Shown here: positions 1 through 9,516 of the stretch, piece by piece
Position numbering within the stretch: position 1 is the first letter of the stretch
Layout: every line of letters begins with the position of its first letter
Assembly (NCBI GenBank): GCA_021826065.1
Contig: JAKADY010000004.1
Coordinates: 46,087 to 110,086 of the forward strand
From: Pseudomonadota bacterium
GTDB lineage: Bacteria; Pseudomonadota; Gammaproteobacteria; Burkholderiales; Thiobacillaceae
Direction: 5' to 3'
DNA length: 64,000 nt
Notes under the pieces: generated by a model
Seen by the model: only the letters and a program-made list of their open reading frames with translations
The model's database searches: none
Told to the model about the DNA's origin: nothing
Position numbers and translations under genes: made by a program

Positions 1-449
1 TCGAGGACCAGGGTGTAGGGCAGACCGCCCTGCGGGTTGCCAGCCGCCTGGCCGAGAAAGGCGCCCTCATAACCCCCCAGCAGGATGGGATAGTTGATGC
101 CGGCCTGCCGGACGTACTCATGCACGGCCTCCACGCTGTCGAGGGCGACGCCCACGAACTGCAGGCCCTGCATCCCGAAGCGTTCCTGCAGGCGGATGAA
201 GCCGGGGATCTCGTGCCGGCAGGGCGGGCACCAGGGGGCCCAGAAGTTGAGCACCACCACCTTGCCCCGCCACTGCGACAGGGCTTGTGTCCGACCGGCA
301 AGGTCCGGGAGCGCCGCGGCCCAGACGCGCTCAGCCTGGACCGCATCGAGCGATCGGCTCTGACCCCCGTCGATGAAACGGCCGACCAGCACGCCCACCA
401 AGCCGAAACCCAGGGCCACGGCGAGCATGACCCAGTGCTGGCGTTTCAT
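1..449 (-). CDS. TlpA-like thioredoxin, C-terminus outside window
   Basis: Exported or membrane-anchored thiol-disulfide oxidoreductase of the TlpA/ResA type; 149 codons are visible and the gene runs off the left edge. An uncleaved signal-anchor (about residues 5-25) precedes a thioredoxin fold with the active site WAPWCPPC. It starts 9 bp after the dsbD stop and reads the same way, so it is probably co-transcribed with cutA and dsbD and could take electrons from DsbD in the periplasm. The partner is inferred. The family call is secure, but the exact subfamily (TlpA, ResA or CcmG) is not. Confidence 0.85.
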   Translation of the reverse strand, partial: MKRQHWVMLAVALGFGLVGVLVGRFIDGGQSRSLDAVQAERVWAAALPDLAGRTQALSQWRGKVVVLNFWAPWCPPCRHEIPGFIRLQERFGMQGLQFVGVALDSVEAVHEYVRQAGINYPILLGGYEGAFLGQAAGNPQGGLPYTLVL

Positions 450-458
450 CGCGCAGGG

Positions 459-2732
459 TCAGGGGATGGCCTTGTCGAGGCTGGCGAGGAACTTGTCCGG
501 TGGCTCGAAGCCGATCACCCGGTAGGGGACCTCGCGCCCCTCCTTGTCGAAGAAGATGATGCCCGGCGGACCGAACAGGGTGAAGCGCTTGAGCAGCTCC
601 TTGTCCTCCGGCCGGTTGGCGGTGACATCGGCCTTGAGCAGTACCACGTCCTTGAGCCGCGCCTGCACGCGCGGGTCGGTGAAGGTGAAGCGCTCCAGCT
701 CCTTGCAGGACACACACCAGTCGGCGTAGAAGTCGAGCATGACATAGCGCCCTCGGGCCGCCTGGATGGCCGCGTCGAGGGCTGCCATGTCCTTGACCAC
801 GGTGAAGTCGAGCTTGGGCTGCCCGGCCTGGGCCGCGCCCTCACCGCCCTTGTACACCTGCAGCGGCTGCAGCAGGTCGCGGCTGCCGCCCATGGCGCCC
901 AGCAGCAGGCCGATACCCGCCACCAGGGCCATGATGCCGACCCCTTTCCAGAAGCGCTGCCAGCCGCTGGCATGCGGCGGCAGCGAATCCATGGCCTTGA
1001 GGTAGATAGAGGAGATGATCAGCAGCGCCGCCCACAACATCATCTGCAAGATGTCGGAGATGAGCGGCGAGATCAGCCAGATGGCCACCGCGATCATCAG
1101 CACGCCGAAGAACTTCTTCACCGCATCCATCCAGCCGCCGGCCCGTGGCAGCAGGGTGCCGGCCGACACCCCGATCAACAGCAGCGGCACCCCCATCCCC
1201 AGGGCCAGCACGAAAAGCGCAGTGCCACCGAGGACGAGGTCGCCCGTCTGGCCGATGTAGAGCAGGGCCCCGGCGAGCGGCGCCGCCACACAAGGGCCGA
1301 CGATGAGGGCGGAGATCACGCCCATGGCGAACACCCCCGGCAGGTTACCGCCCTTGATGCGGTTGCTCGCCTCGGTGAAGCGGCTTTGCAGGAAGGAGGG
1401 CAGTTGCAGCTCGTAGAAGCCGAACATCGACAGGGCCAGGGCGACGAAGATGGCAGCACCGAAACCCAGGGCCCAGGGGTTTTGCAGGGCGTTGGAGATC
1501 AGGGTCCCCGACAGCCCGGCCAGCACGCCGGCGATGGCATAGGTGATGGCCATGCCCAGGACATAGGCGAGCGAGAGCATGAAACCGCGTGTCTTGGTGA
1601 TGTCCTTGCCCTGACCGACGATGATGCCGGAGAGGATGGGGATCATGGGGAAGACACAGGGGGTGAGCGACAGGCCCAACCCGAGCAGGAAGAAGGTACC
1701 GATCACCACCCAGTAGTTGCCGCCTTTGAGCAGGGCCTGGATCTGCCCGGCCTCGGAGGTGTCCTCGGCAACAGGCGCGGGTGTGGTGGCCGGTGCTGCC
1801 TCTTCGGCCGACGCCTCGGCCGGGGCGGTACCGACCACCTCGACGTAAAGTAGCTTCTCGATGGGCGGGTAGCACACCCCCTGCTTTTCGTTGCAGCCCT
1901 GATAGACCGCCTCCACGGCCAGGCGTGTCGTCCCTTCGGGCAGGCCCAGCAGGCGGGCGCTGGCGGTGAAAGACTCGTGGTAGACGAAGGTCTTGCCGAA
2001 GGCCGGGTCGTCCTTTTCGTCGGCCTTGGGCAGCCGCAGGGTATCCAGGGCCACCCCCGCGGGTTCGCGGATGCGCAGGGTGAGCTTGTCGCGATACAGG
2101 TAATAGCCCGGGGCGATGGTGTAACGCGCGACCAGGGTGTTGTCCGGCCCCGGCTCCAGACTCAGCTTGAAGGCCTCGTCCGGCTGCAGGAGCGGCTCTT
2201 CGCCCGATTTGCCGGTGAGGTCGGTGGCGAGCTGTTTCAGCCGGGCGATGAGGCCGGGGTCCTGCACCCCGCCCGTAGCCGGCGGCTCGGCCGCTGCAGG
2301 TGCCGCCGGGGCGGCAGCGGCGATCGGCTGGATCTGCACCCGGGCGCTCTGTGGCGGGTAACACACCCCCACATCGGCACAGCCCTGGAAGTTGGCATTG
2401 AGCGCGAAGGGCTTGGTCGCCCCGCGCACGGGGATGCGGATGCGCAGGTCGCCGCGATAGGTCTCGACGCGGCCGAAGAACTCATCCTCCTTGATCTTGC
2501 CCGCGGGCATGGCGGGCTGACCCAGCTGCACGCCGCCCTCGGCGCTGAAGCTGATCTTGTCGCGGTAGAGGTAATAACCCGGTGCGACCTGGAAGCGGGC
2601 CTCGAGCTGGTTCGCATCCAGCATGCGGGCGGAGAACACGAAGGCCTTCTCCGGCTCCAACAGGTCTTCCTGCGCACGTGCCGTGAGGGTGGCACACAGC
2701 AGCAGCAAAAATAGGGTCAGGTATCGCGTCAT
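459..2732 (-). CDS. dsbD: thiol:disulfide interchange protein DsbD, duplicated N-terminal domain
   Basis: Passes electrons from cytoplasmic thioredoxin across the inner membrane to periplasmic disulfide reductases. It has 757 residues against about 565-600 for typical DsbD. After a signal peptide (1-20) there are two DsbD-alpha domains, roughly 21-140 and 180-300. Each has a GYYLYRDK strand and a cysteine pair (C118/C124 and C280/C287, both followed by YPP). The membrane beta domain (about 335-620) carries C359 (LTPCVFP) and C481 (VGPCVAAP). The C-terminal thioredoxin gamma domain has DWCVSC (C673, C676). I chose the ATG giving MTRYLTLFL because it opens the signal peptide; an in-frame upstream ATG would add 47 residues overlapping cutA. 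It lies in an operon with cutA and the TlpA-like gene. Confidence 0.93.
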   Translation of the reverse strand: MTRYLTLFLLLLCATLTARAQEDLLEPEKAFVFSARMLDANQLEARFQVAPGYYLYRDKISFSAEGGVQLGQPAMPAGKIKEDEFFGRVETYRGDLRIRIPVRGATKPFALNANFQGCADVGVCYPPQSARVQIQPIAAAAPAAPAAAEPPATGGVQDPGLIARLKQLATDLTGKSGEEPLLQPDEAFKLSLEPGPDNTLVARYTIAPGYYLYRDKLTLRIREPAGVALDTLRLPKADEKDDPAFGKTFVYHESFTASARLLGLPEGTTRLAVEAVYQGCNEKQGVCYPPIEKLLYVEVVGTAPAEASAEEAAPATTPAPVAEDTSEAGQIQALLKGGNYWVVIGTFFLLGLGLSLTPCVFPMIPILSGIIVGQGKDITKTRGFMLSLAYVLGMAITYAIAGVLAGLSGTLISNALQNPWALGFGAAIFVALALSMFGFYELQLPSFLQSRFTEASNRIKGGNLPGVFAMGVISALIVGPCVAAPLAGALLYIGQTGDLVLGGTALFVLALGMGVPLLLIGVSAGTLLPRAGGWMDAVKKFFGVLMIAVAIWLISPLISDILQMMLWAALLIISSIYLKAMDSLPPHASGWQRFWKGVGIMALVAGIGLLLGAMGGSRDLLQPLQVYKGGEGAAQAGQPKLDFTVVKDMAALDAAIQAARGRYVMLDFYADWCVSCKELERFTFTDPRVQARLKDVVLLKADVTANRPEDKELLKRFTLFGPPGIIFFDKEGREVPYRVIGFEPPDKFLASLDKAIP

Positions 2733-2748
2733 GCTGTGCTCCAGGGGT

Positions 2749-3066
2749 TCACGCGCGGGTCTGCGCGCGCACCCAGTCGAGGTATTCAGGCAGGCCCTGC
2801 GCGATGGGCAGGGCGATGATCTCGGGCAATTCGTAGGGATGCTGCTGGCGCAAAAAGGTTTCCAGGTCCGCATAACGGTCCTGCGCCGTCTTGATCACCA
2901 GTACCGTCTCGGACGCCTCCTCCACAGTGGCCTGCCAGCGGTAGACCGAGGAGCAGCCCTCCAGCACGTTCACACAGGCCGCGAGCCGCGCCTCCACCAG
3001 ACGGCGTGCCAGTTGCCGAGCGGTGGCCGGGTCGGGCAAAGTGGTGAGGATGCACACGAACGACAT
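2749..3066 (-). CDS. cutA: divalent-cation tolerance protein CutA
   Basis: Small trimeric cytoplasmic protein of the CutA1 family, linked in enterobacteria to copper and divalent-cation tolerance; its molecular job is still debated. The 105-residue length is typical. Family features are visible: ARRLVEARLAACVNV near residues 20-34, SVYRWQ near 40-45, and a C-terminal HPYELPEIIALPI segment. It reads into dsbD with a 16-bp gap, so co-transcription is likely. The start faces the divergent fxsA start only 21 bp away, which leaves almost no room for two separate promoters. Confidence 0.93.
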   Translation of the reverse strand: MSFVCILTTLPDPATARQLARRLVEARLAACVNVLEGCSSVYRWQATVEEASETVLVIKTAQDRYADLETFLRQQHPYELPEIIALPIAQGLPEYLDWVRAQTRA

Positions 3067-3087
3067 GGAAGACTCGGGGCTGCACGG

Positions 3088-3480
3088 ATGCGCGCGGGAT
3101 TTTGGATTATAGCTTTCGCTCTGCCGGCGCTGGAACTCGTCGGTATCTACCAGATCTGGCAGTCGATCGGCGCCTGGACGCTGGTCTGGCTGGCGCTGGC
3201 AGCGGCGGCCGGCGTCTGGCTGCTGCACCGGGAGCAGCGCGCCTTTCTGCCCCAACTCATGCAGGCCATGGCCAACGGCCATACCCCTTTGGTCGTGCTG
3301 CTGGCCAGCTTCCGCCGCATCATCGCCGCCCTGCTGCTGATCTTCCCCGGCATCGTCAGCGATGGGCTGGCCTTGGTGCTCCTCGCCTGGCCGGGTGGCC
3401 GGCCGCCCAGGCCGCGAGGCGACGGTCCGCGCCCCGCCGCGGATGACGTGATCGAGGGCGAATACCGCCGCATCGACTGA
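3088..3480 (+). CDS. fxsA: FxsA family membrane protein
   Basis: Small cytoplasmic-membrane protein of the FxsA family (130 residues). E. coli FxsA overproduction relieves phage T7 exclusion by the F plasmid; its normal role is unknown. Three hydrophobic segments (about residues 4-20, 28-44 and 70-98) and the conserved region with FPGIVSDGLAL near 86-96 fit the family. The tail is charged, with a GDGPRPAADDVIEGEY-like stretch common at FxsA C-termini. Divergent from cutA with a 21-bp gap. Confidence 0.85.
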   Translation: MRAGFWIIAFALPALELVGIYQIWQSIGAWTLVWLALAAAAGVWLLHREQRAFLPQLMQAMANGHTPLVVLLASFRRIIAALLLIFPGIVSDGLALVLLAWPGGRPPRPRGDGPRPAADDVIEGEYRRID

Positions 3481-3487
3481 GTGGAAA

Positions 3488-4555
3488 CTAGACCTCGTCG
3501 AGGCCTGCACGCAAATGGCGCAGCACCACCAGGGTGGCCGCGGCGGCGGGGATGGCGAGGAGGATGCCGAGAAAACCGAATAGCTGCCCAAAGGCCATAA
3601 GCGCGAAGATGACCGCCACCGGATGCAGCCCCAGGCGCTCGCCCACGAGCCAGGGCGTGATGACCATGCCCTCCAGGAGCTGCCCCAAGGCGAACACCGC
3701 CCAGACCTGGATCAACGCGGTGAATTCGCCGAACTGGGTCCAGGCGGCCAGGCTACCCAGCGTCACGCCGACGATGAGCCCCAGATAGGGGACGAAGACC
3801 AGGACCCCGGACACCACGCCCACGGCGAGCGCATAGTCGAGACCGATCAGCCACAGGCCCAGGCTGTAGATCAGGGCCATCAGCACGATCACACCGAGCT
3901 GGGCGCGCACGAACTGCGCCAGGACCGCGTCGATCTCGCCCAGGATGGTGAGCATACGCGGACGGACGGGGCGGGGGATCCAGTCGGCCAGGTGCGTGAG
4001 GATCCGATCCCAGTCACGCAGGAGGTAGAACATCACCACCGGGACGAGCAGCAACCCGGCCAGGAAGCCGACCAGGGCGAGGCCACGGTCGGCCAGTTGC
4101 GGCAGGCTGGCACTGAGCCCGCCCAGGTCTTTCAGGTGCTCGCGCAACCAACCGCCGAGGAGTGCGCGATCGGTCGGCAGATCGAGGCCCAGCGTCTGCT
4201 TGAGCCAGGGCAGCAGGGTCTGCTCTGCCCAGCCGAGGAGTGCCGGGAGCTGTTGCAGGAGCAGCTCGAACTGGGCGCCCACCAAGGGGGCCAGGAGGAG
4301 GATTAGGGCAACGACGGCCAGCAACAGGGCCAGCATCACGAGCAGGGCGGCGAGGGCCCTGGGCACGCGCAGGCGCTGTAGACGGTCAACCCAGGGATCG
4401 CCGAGATAGGCCAGGGCGATGGCCAGCAGAAACGGGGTGAGGATGGGCGAGAGCAGATAGACGAGGTAAGCGAGGGCCGCAGCCAGGACCAGATAGGTCA
4501 GCGGCCGGACCAGGTTGGGCGGGGCGGTGGGGGCGGTCATATGGGTTAGAATCAT
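3488..4555 (-). CDS. AI-2E/PerM family transporter
   Basis: Integral membrane protein of the AI-2 exporter-like/PerM superfamily (355 residues, about eight transmembrane helices). A long extracytoplasmic-type region lies around residues 60-170 and the conserved membrane half around 190-345. Family members are proposed permeases; the substrate cannot be read from the sequence. I use the first ATG because AGGAAAG lies 5-7 nt upstream of it on the minus strand. A second ATG five codons in has no such site. Divergent from purM and convergent with fxsA. Confidence 0.85.
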   Translation of the reverse strand: MILTHMTAPTAPPNLVRPLTYLVLAAALAYLVYLLSPILTPFLLAIALAYLGDPWVDRLQRLRVPRALAALLVMLALLLAVVALILLLAPLVGAQFELLLQQLPALLGWAEQTLLPWLKQTLGLDLPTDRALLGGWLREHLKDLGGLSASLPQLADRGLALVGFLAGLLLVPVVMFYLLRDWDRILTHLADWIPRPVRPRMLTILGEIDAVLAQFVRAQLGVIVLMALIYSLGLWLIGLDYALAVGVVSGVLVFVPYLGLIVGVTLGSLAAWTQFGEFTALIQVWAVFALGQLLEGMVITPWLVGERLGLHPVAVIFALMAFGQLFGFLGILLAIPAAAATLVVLRHLRAGLDEV

Positions 4556-4581
4556 AACTTTCCTGACCCAAGATCAGCATC

Positions 4582-5613
4582 GTGCCCCCCACACTCTCCT
4601 ACCGCGATGCCGGCGTGGACATCGATGCCGGCGACAGCCTGGTCGAGCGCATCAAACCCTATGCGCGCCGTACCCTGCGGCCCGAGGTTTTGGCCGGCAT
4701 CGGCGGGTTCGGCGCCCTGGTGGAACTGCCCCGGCGCTACCGTCACCCCGTCCTCGTCTCGGGCACCGATGGGGTGGGCACCAAGCTGAAGCTCGCCTTC
4801 GCCCTGGGCCGCCACGACACCATCGGCATCGACCTGGTGGCGATGAGCGTGAACGACATCCTGGTCCAGGGGGCCGAGCCGCTGTTCTTCCTGGACTACT
4901 ACGCCTGCGGCCGGCTGGACGTGGACGTGGCCGAGCAGGTGGTGGCCGGCATCGCCCGCGGCTGTGAACTGGCGGGCTGCGCCCTGATCGGTGGCGAGAC
5001 CGCGGAGATGCCGGGCATGTACCCGATTGGCGAATACGACCTGGCCGGCTTCGCCGTCGGCGTGGCCGAACGCGACCGCTTGATCACCGGCGCCGACATC
5101 CGCGCCGGCGACGTCCTGCTGGGGCTCGCCTCCAGCGGCCCGCACTCCAACGGCTATTCGCTCATCCGCAAGATCGTCGAGGTGACCGGGGCCGATCTCG
5201 CCGCCGACTTCCACGGCCGCAGCCTGGGCGAGGTGCTGCTCGAACCCACCCGGATCTACGTCAAGCCCCTGCTCGCCTTGATGCAGGCCCTGCCGGTCAA
5301 AGGCCTGGCCCACATCACCGGCGGGGGGCTCACCGGCAACATCCCGCGCATCCTGCCCGAGGGGCTCGCCGCCCGGCTCGATGCGCAGGCCTGGACCTGG
5401 CCCGCGGTCTTCCGCTGGCTCATGGAGGCCGGCGGCGTGAGACTCGAGGAGATGCACCGGACCTTCAATTGTGGCATCGGCATGGTGGTGGTGGTGGACG
5501 CCGCCGAGGCCGACAGGGCGGAACAGATCCTGCGCGAGCAAGGCGAGACGGTCCATCGGCTGGGACGCGTCGAGCCGCTCGAGGCCGGACAACCGCGCGT
5601 CGTCATCGCTTGA
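4582..5613 (+). CDS. purM: phosphoribosylformylglycinamidine cyclo-ligase
   Basis: AIR synthetase, fifth step of purine synthesis (FGAM + ATP to AIR). 343 residues, normal length. Typical PurM segments are present: a glycine-rich [12 protein letters not shown] near residues 36-50, [12 protein letters not shown] near 62-73, and [20 protein letters not shown] near 91-110. The start is GTG at 4582, giving [17 protein letters not shown]; the family consensus TYKDAGVDI supports it. purN starts 2 bp after its stop (or overlaps by 4 bp if TTG is used), so the two genes are coupled. Confidence 0.96.
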   Translation: MPPTLSYRDAGVDIDAGDSLVERIKPYARRTLRPEVLAGIGGFGALVELPRRYRHPVLVSGTDGVGTKLKLAFALGRHDTIGIDLVAMSVNDILVQGAEPLFFLDYYACGRLDVDVAEQVVAGIARGCELAGCALIGGETAEMPGMYPIGEYDLAGFAVGVAERDRLITGADIRAGDVLLGLASSGPHSNGYSLIRKIVEVTGADLAADFHGRSLGEVLLEPTRIYVKPLLALMQALPVKGLAHITGGGLTGNIPRILPEGLAARLDAQAWTWPAVFRWLMEAGGVRLEEMHRTFNCGIGMVVVVDAAEADRAEQILREQGETVHRLGRVEPLEAGQPRVVIA

Positions 5614-5615
5614 GC

Positions 5616-6251
5616 GTGCGCGCCGTCATCCTCATCTCCGGCCGCGGCAGCAACATGGAGGCCCTGCTGCGGGCGAACCTCCCCGTCGACTTCGCCGCGG
5701 TGATCAGCAACCGGCCGCAGGCCGCCGGGCTCGACATCGCACGAGGCCTGGGCGTGGACACCGTGGTTCTCGATCACCGGGTCTACGGTGCCGACCGTGC
5801 CGCCTTCGATGCGGCGCTCGCGGCCGAGATCGACCGTGTGGGGGCCGATCTGGTATGCCTTGCCGGCTTCATGCGCGTGCTGACCGACGCATTCGTCATG
5901 CGCTATCGCGGCCGCATGCTCAACATCCACCCCGCCCTGCTGCCCGCCTTCCCGGGCCTTAACACCCATGCGCGCGCACTCGCCGCCGGCGTCAAGATCC
6001 ACGGCTGCACGGTGCACTTCGTCACCCCCGAGGTGGACGCTGGCCCCATCGTCGTACAGGCCGCCGTGCCCGTGCTCGAGGACGACACCCCCGAGCGCCT
6101 GGCCGCGCGGGTGCTCGCCCAGGAACACCGCATCTATCCCATGGCCGTGCGCTGGTTTGCCGAGGGCCGCCTGCATTGGGGTGAGGACGGTCGCGTCCGT
6201 GTGGATGCGGCCTGCGCTGCCGAAGGCGTCCTCATCTCACCGACCGGCTAA
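5616..6251 (+). CDS. purN: phosphoribosylglycinamide formyltransferase
   Basis: GAR transformylase 1, which uses 10-formyl-THF to formylate GAR in purine synthesis. 211 residues. The nucleotide-binding start VILISGRGSNMEALL, the catalytic LNIHPALLPAFPGL motif (Asn, His) and the VDAGPIV segment are all visible. GTG at 5616 gives the family-like start VRAVILISGRGSN; TTG at 5610 is two codons longer and overlaps the purM stop. The open frame extends upstream to 5469, but that part is a purM shadow. Confidence 0.95.
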   Translation: MRAVILISGRGSNMEALLRANLPVDFAAVISNRPQAAGLDIARGLGVDTVVLDHRVYGADRAAFDAALAAEIDRVGADLVCLAGFMRVLTDAFVMRYRGRMLNIHPALLPAFPGLNTHARALAAGVKIHGCTVHFVTPEVDAGPIVVQAAVPVLEDDTPERLAARVLAQEHRIYPMAVRWFAEGRLHWGEDGRVRVDAACAAEGVLISPTG

Positions 6252-6298
6252 CCATTCACGGCCTGTGGGCCACTCCCGCCGATCGCCGTCTTGGTGCC

Positions 6299-6410
6299 GG
6301 CCATGAACGGTTTCCTCACCCCCGTCCCCTCCAGCCTGGTCACCGGCGCCAGCCGCTCGAAGCTCCCCTCCCTCGCGTGCGGGGGAGGGGCTGGGGGTGA
6401 GGGAGGGGAG
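6299..6410. repeat. dispersed GC-rich hairpin repeat, copy 1
   Basis: The gap between purN and the DUF3108 gene holds the sequence GGCCATGAACGGTT (6299-6312) followed by C-rich sequence. It also holds a perfect 12-bp inverted repeat, CTCCCCTCCCTC (6363-6374) with GAGGGAGGGGAG (6399-6410). The same GGCCATGAACGGTT plus a C-rich hairpin recurs at 36634-36686, so this is a dispersed repeat rather than a gene-specific terminator. No gene is seen in this gap. Confidence 0.6.
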
Positions 6411-6447
6411 ATTCGAGCGTCGCTGACGCGACTTTCACATTAAGCCG

Positions 6448-7491
6448 ATGTCTGAGGGCGGCGCACGCGGTCGATTGTCCATTGCCCTGCTGCTGTCGGC
6501 CCTCATCCACCTGCTCGCCGGCGGCGGTCTGACCTGGCCGACGGCGCAGACACCGGAACTGCCCGGCCCACCCATCGCCGCCGTCCTCACGCAGCCGCCA
6601 GCGCCACCCTCGGTGGCGGCGCCCGCACCAGCCCCGATCGAACGCCCGCCGGCCGATCTCAAACCACCCGTACCCGCCTCCGGCCCCGCGCCCACCGCCG
6701 CCCAGACCCCCGAGGCCACCCCGACGGCCGTGACGCCGGCCGTTGCCGAGCCCACGGTCGCGGCGCCGGAGACCGCGCCGACCGGGGCAGCCGCGGAGAC
6801 GACAGGCGAGCCCGCGCCCGAACCACCCGCCCCACCGCCCCAGCGGCCGACCGTACCCACCGGCTTCACCATACGCTATGTCGTGCAAGGCAGCGAAGGC
6901 GGCTTCACCCTGGGGCGGCTCGACCACATCTGGCAAAGCGATGGGCGGCGCTATGCCCTCTCCGCCGTGGCCCAGGCAAGCGGCATCCTGCGCCTGATCT
7001 ACTCGGGCCTGCTCACTCAGACGAGCTTCGGTGAGATCACCGCCGAGGGACTCCGACCCGAGCACTACTGGCTGCAGCGTGGCCGACGCCAGCTTGAGGT
7101 CCACTTCGACTGGGTGCAGATGCAGGCCGACCTCGGTCCCGGCCGCCCGCCGCAACCCCTGCAGCCAGGTACCCAGGACCTTTTGAGCGTGCTGTACCAA
7201 GTGAGCCTGTTTCCGCCGCCGGCGGAGGGACGCATCTGGGTGCTGGACGGCAAGCGGCAGCGCGAATACGGCTACCGCGAGCTCACGCGCGAGACCCTGG
7301 AGCTGCCCATAGGCCGGGTGCCGACGCGGCATCTGCGGGTGGCCGCCGAGGGCGCGGAGGAGTCCTTTGAACTCTGGCTGCGCGAGGCCCACCCGCAGCT
7401 GCCGGTCAAGATCCGCATGCTCGGCAATCGCCAGGGCGATGCGGTGCTGCTGGCCGAATCCATCCGCGGTCTGGCCGACATGGCAGACTAG
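6448..7491 (+). CDS. DUF3108 family protein with proline-rich linker
   Basis: 347 residues. A single N-terminal membrane anchor (about 10-30) is followed by a Pro/Ala/Glu-rich linker (about 40-140, resembling a TonB spacer) and a C-terminal DUF3108 region (about 145-345, starting FTIRYVVQGSEGGFTLG). DUF3108 proteins are predicted periplasmic or envelope proteins without an assigned reaction. In betaproteobacteria such genes often sit next to purN, as here. The gene ends convergently with purK, overlapping it by 4 bp. Function is not assigned. Confidence 0.85.
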   Translation: MSEGGARGRLSIALLLSALIHLLAGGGLTWPTAQTPELPGPPIAAVLTQPPAPPSVAAPAPAPIERPPADLKPPVPASGPAPTAAQTPEATPTAVTPAVAEPTVAAPETAPTGAAAETTGEPAPEPPAPPPQRPTVPTGFTIRYVVQGSEGGFTLGRLDHIWQSDGRRYALSAVAQASGILRLIYSGLLTQTSFGEITAEGLRPEHYWLQRGRRQLEVHFDWVQMQADLGPGRPPQPLQPGTQDLLSVLYQVSLFPPPAEGRIWVLDGKRQREYGYRELTRETLELPIGRVPTRHLRVAAEGAEESFELWLREAHPQLPVKIRMLGNRQGDAVLLAESIRGLADMAD

Positions 7492-8654
7492 CCGATCCCC
7501 ATGGCCCGTCGCGTCTCCAGGGCCAGGGCCAGGGCCTCCTCGAGCGTGGGGGCGAGACAGTTGTAATGCCCCATCTTGCGGCCCGGCCGCGCCTCGACCT
7601 TGCCGTAGAGGTGCAGTTTGACGCCCGGGTGTTTGAGCAGCGCCTCCCAACGCGGCCCCTGCGCCCAGAGGTCGCCCAGCAGGTTCACCATCACCACCGG
7701 GCTGAGCAGGCGCGTGTCACCCAGCGGCAGACCGCACAACGCCCGCACCTGCTGTTCGAACTGGTCGGTCACGCAGGCATCCAGGGTGTAGTGGCCGCTG
7801 TTGTGCGGCCGCGGCGCCATCTCGTTGAACACCACCCGCCCATCGGCGAGCAGGAAGAACTCCACCGCCAACACCCCCACGTAGCCCAGCCCCTCGGCGA
7901 TGCGCCGCGCCATCTGCCGCGCCTGCTCGGCCACGCTCTCCGGCAGCCGCGCCGGCACGATGCTCATGTCCAGGATGCCCTGCCGGTGCACGTTTTCGGC
8001 CAGCGGGAAGAAGGCGATCCCGCCCTGCGCATTACGGGCCAGGACCACCGAGAACTCCCGCTCGATGGCTAGCAGGCCCTCGAACAGGCAGGGCACCCCA
8101 CCCAGGGCGGCATGGGCCGCGACCAGGGCGTCGAGGTCGTCCGCCCGCATCTGCCCCTTGCCGTCGTAGCCCATGCGGCGGGTCTTCAGCAGGCCGGGGG
8201 CGGACAGTTGCGACCAGGCATGCACCAAGTCGCCCGCGTCCTCGACGTTGGCGTAAGGGGCGGTCTCACAGCCGAACTTGCTGGCGCAGACCTTTTCGTG
8301 CAGGCGGTCCTGTGCCAGTTGCACGATGTGGGGGGCGGGGGCGACACGCGTGCGCCGCGCCAGCATCTCCAGGCTGCTGGCCGGGACGTTCTCGAACTCC
8401 GTGGTCACCGCCTGGCAGAGCTCGCCCATGCGCATGAGGGCCACGGCGTCGGTATAGGGGGCCTTGAGATGCACGTCCGCCACCTGCCCGGCCGGACACT
8501 GCGGATCGGGGTCGAGGACCACCACGCGGTAGCCCATCACCCGCGCGGCCAGGGCGAACATGCGCCCGAGCTGCCCGCCGCCCAGCACGCCCAGGGTGGC
8601 CCCGGGCAGCAGCATATCGGGCGTTTGCGCCGTCGTCCCGCTGCCTGTGGTCAT
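7488..8654 (-). CDS. purK: 5-(carboxyamino)imidazole ribonucleotide synthase
   Basis: ATP-grasp enzyme making N5-CAIR from AIR, ATP and bicarbonate. 388 residues. The N-terminal [16 protein letters not shown] motif, [12 protein letters not shown] in the ATP-grasp loop and [15 protein letters not shown] are diagnostic. The start overlaps the purE stop by 4 bp (ATGA), a coupled purE-purK pair. An alternative start 13 codons in ([14 protein letters not shown]) is closer to some homologues. Confidence 0.96.
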   Translation of the reverse strand: MTTGSGTTAQTPDMLLPGATLGVLGGGQLGRMFALAARVMGYRVVVLDPDPQCPAGQVADVHLKAPYTDAVALMRMGELCQAVTTEFENVPASSLEMLARRTRVAPAPHIVQLAQDRLHEKVCASKFGCETAPYANVEDAGDLVHAWSQLSAPGLLKTRRMGYDGKGQMRADDLDALVAAHAALGGVPCLFEGLLAIEREFSVVLARNAQGGIAFFPLAENVHRQGILDMSIVPARLPESVAEQARQMARRIAEGLGYVGVLAVEFFLLADGRVVFNEMAPRPHNSGHYTLDACVTDQFEQQVRALCGLPLGDTRLLSPVVMVNLLGDLWAQGPRWEALLKHPGVKLHLYGKVEARPGRKMGHYNCLAPTLEEALALALETRRAMGIG

Positions 8655-9148
8655 TCGCCGGCTTCCGGCAGCCTCGCCGCCAGGACCGCCTCGGTCTGAC
8701 TGCGCCGGAATTCGAGCAGCCGCGCGCGGATGTCGGCAAACTCATGCGACAGAATCGCCGCCGCGAACAAGGCGGCATTGGCCGCCCCGGCCGGCCCCAC
8801 GGCGAAGGTCGCCACCGGTACCCCCTTGGGCATCTGGGCGATGGACAGCAGGGAGTCCAAACCTGTCAAAAATTTCGACATCACCGGCACGCCCAAGACC
8901 GGCAGATGGGTCTTGGCCGCCACCATGCCGGGCAGATGCGCCGCCCCGCCCGCGCCGGCGATGATCAGCCGCAACCCGCGCGCCTCGGCGCTCGCGGCGT
9001 ACTCGAACAGCAGGTCCGGCGTGCGGTGTGCCGAGACCACCCGACGCTCATGCGGGATCGCCAGACTGTCGAGCAGTTCGGCGGCATGGCGCAGGGTCTC
9101 CCAGTCGCTAACACTGCCCATGATCAGGCCGACAAGCGGAGCGTTCAT
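8651..9148 (-). CDS. purE: N5-carboxyaminoimidazole ribonucleotide mutase
   Basis: Class I PurE, which converts N5-CAIR to CAIR. 165 residues. [13 protein letters not shown] (8-20) is the phosphate-binding start and [12 protein letters not shown] carries the catalytic histidine. [15 protein letters not shown] and [21 protein letters not shown] are typical family blocks. It is the first gene of purE-purK, and the next gene upstream is divergent. I see no clear PurR-type box in the upstream gap. Confidence 0.96.
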   Translation of the reverse strand: MNAPLVGLIMGSVSDWETLRHAAELLDSLAIPHERRVVSAHRTPDLLFEYAASAEARGLRLIIAGAGGAAHLPGMVAAKTHLPVLGVPVMSKFLTGLDSLLSIAQMPKGVPVATFAVGPAGAANAALFAAAILSHEFADIRARLLEFRRSQTEAVLAARLPEAGE

Positions 9149-9475
9149 GCCAGCAGCTTATCCATGAAGACAACCCGCATGATAGCGGCTGGGACGCACT
9201 CCCAAAAGGGAGGGGTGAAAGCGAGCGCTGGAGGTGGTGCAACCGAGTCCCCCACGCCAACACGCGCGACGGCCCAGGCCCCTGTAAGGGCTGAAGTCAA
9301 AAACAGGTTTATGAGTCTCACCCGTCGTCGGGATCGGCAGCAGTGTGGCCGGAAATGGCGATGGCAAGGTTGTCGGCTTGTTCAGGGGAGACGGCGGTAG
9401 GCTTGCGCCTTCCGCCGGGCGATCATCCCTTTCCGGTCAGCAACGCCGTCCGCCGGATGAATGAGAACAGGCTGT
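9149..9475. other. intergenic stretch at the start of the accessory island
   Basis: About 330 bp with no convincing gene. Short ORFs cross it on both strands, but none has a ribosome-binding site or a recognisable product. It marks the change from conserved purine genes to the accessory island. It ends at the palindrome listed next. Confidence 0.5.
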
Positions 9476-9496
9476 CAGGCTCACTTATTGAGCCTG
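9476..9496. promoter_or_regulatory. palindromic operator candidate 1
   Basis: Perfect inverted repeat CAGGCTCA-CTTAT-TGAGCCTG, ending 20 bp before the ATG of the membrane-protein gene. The core GGCTCA-5 nt-TGAGCC recurs at 20140-20156 and, with one changed base, at 23630-23646 beside a WYL regulator gene. Reading it as that regulator's operator is inference. Confidence 0.55.
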
Positions 9497-9516
9497 TGAC
9501 GCTGCAAAATGCGCCC

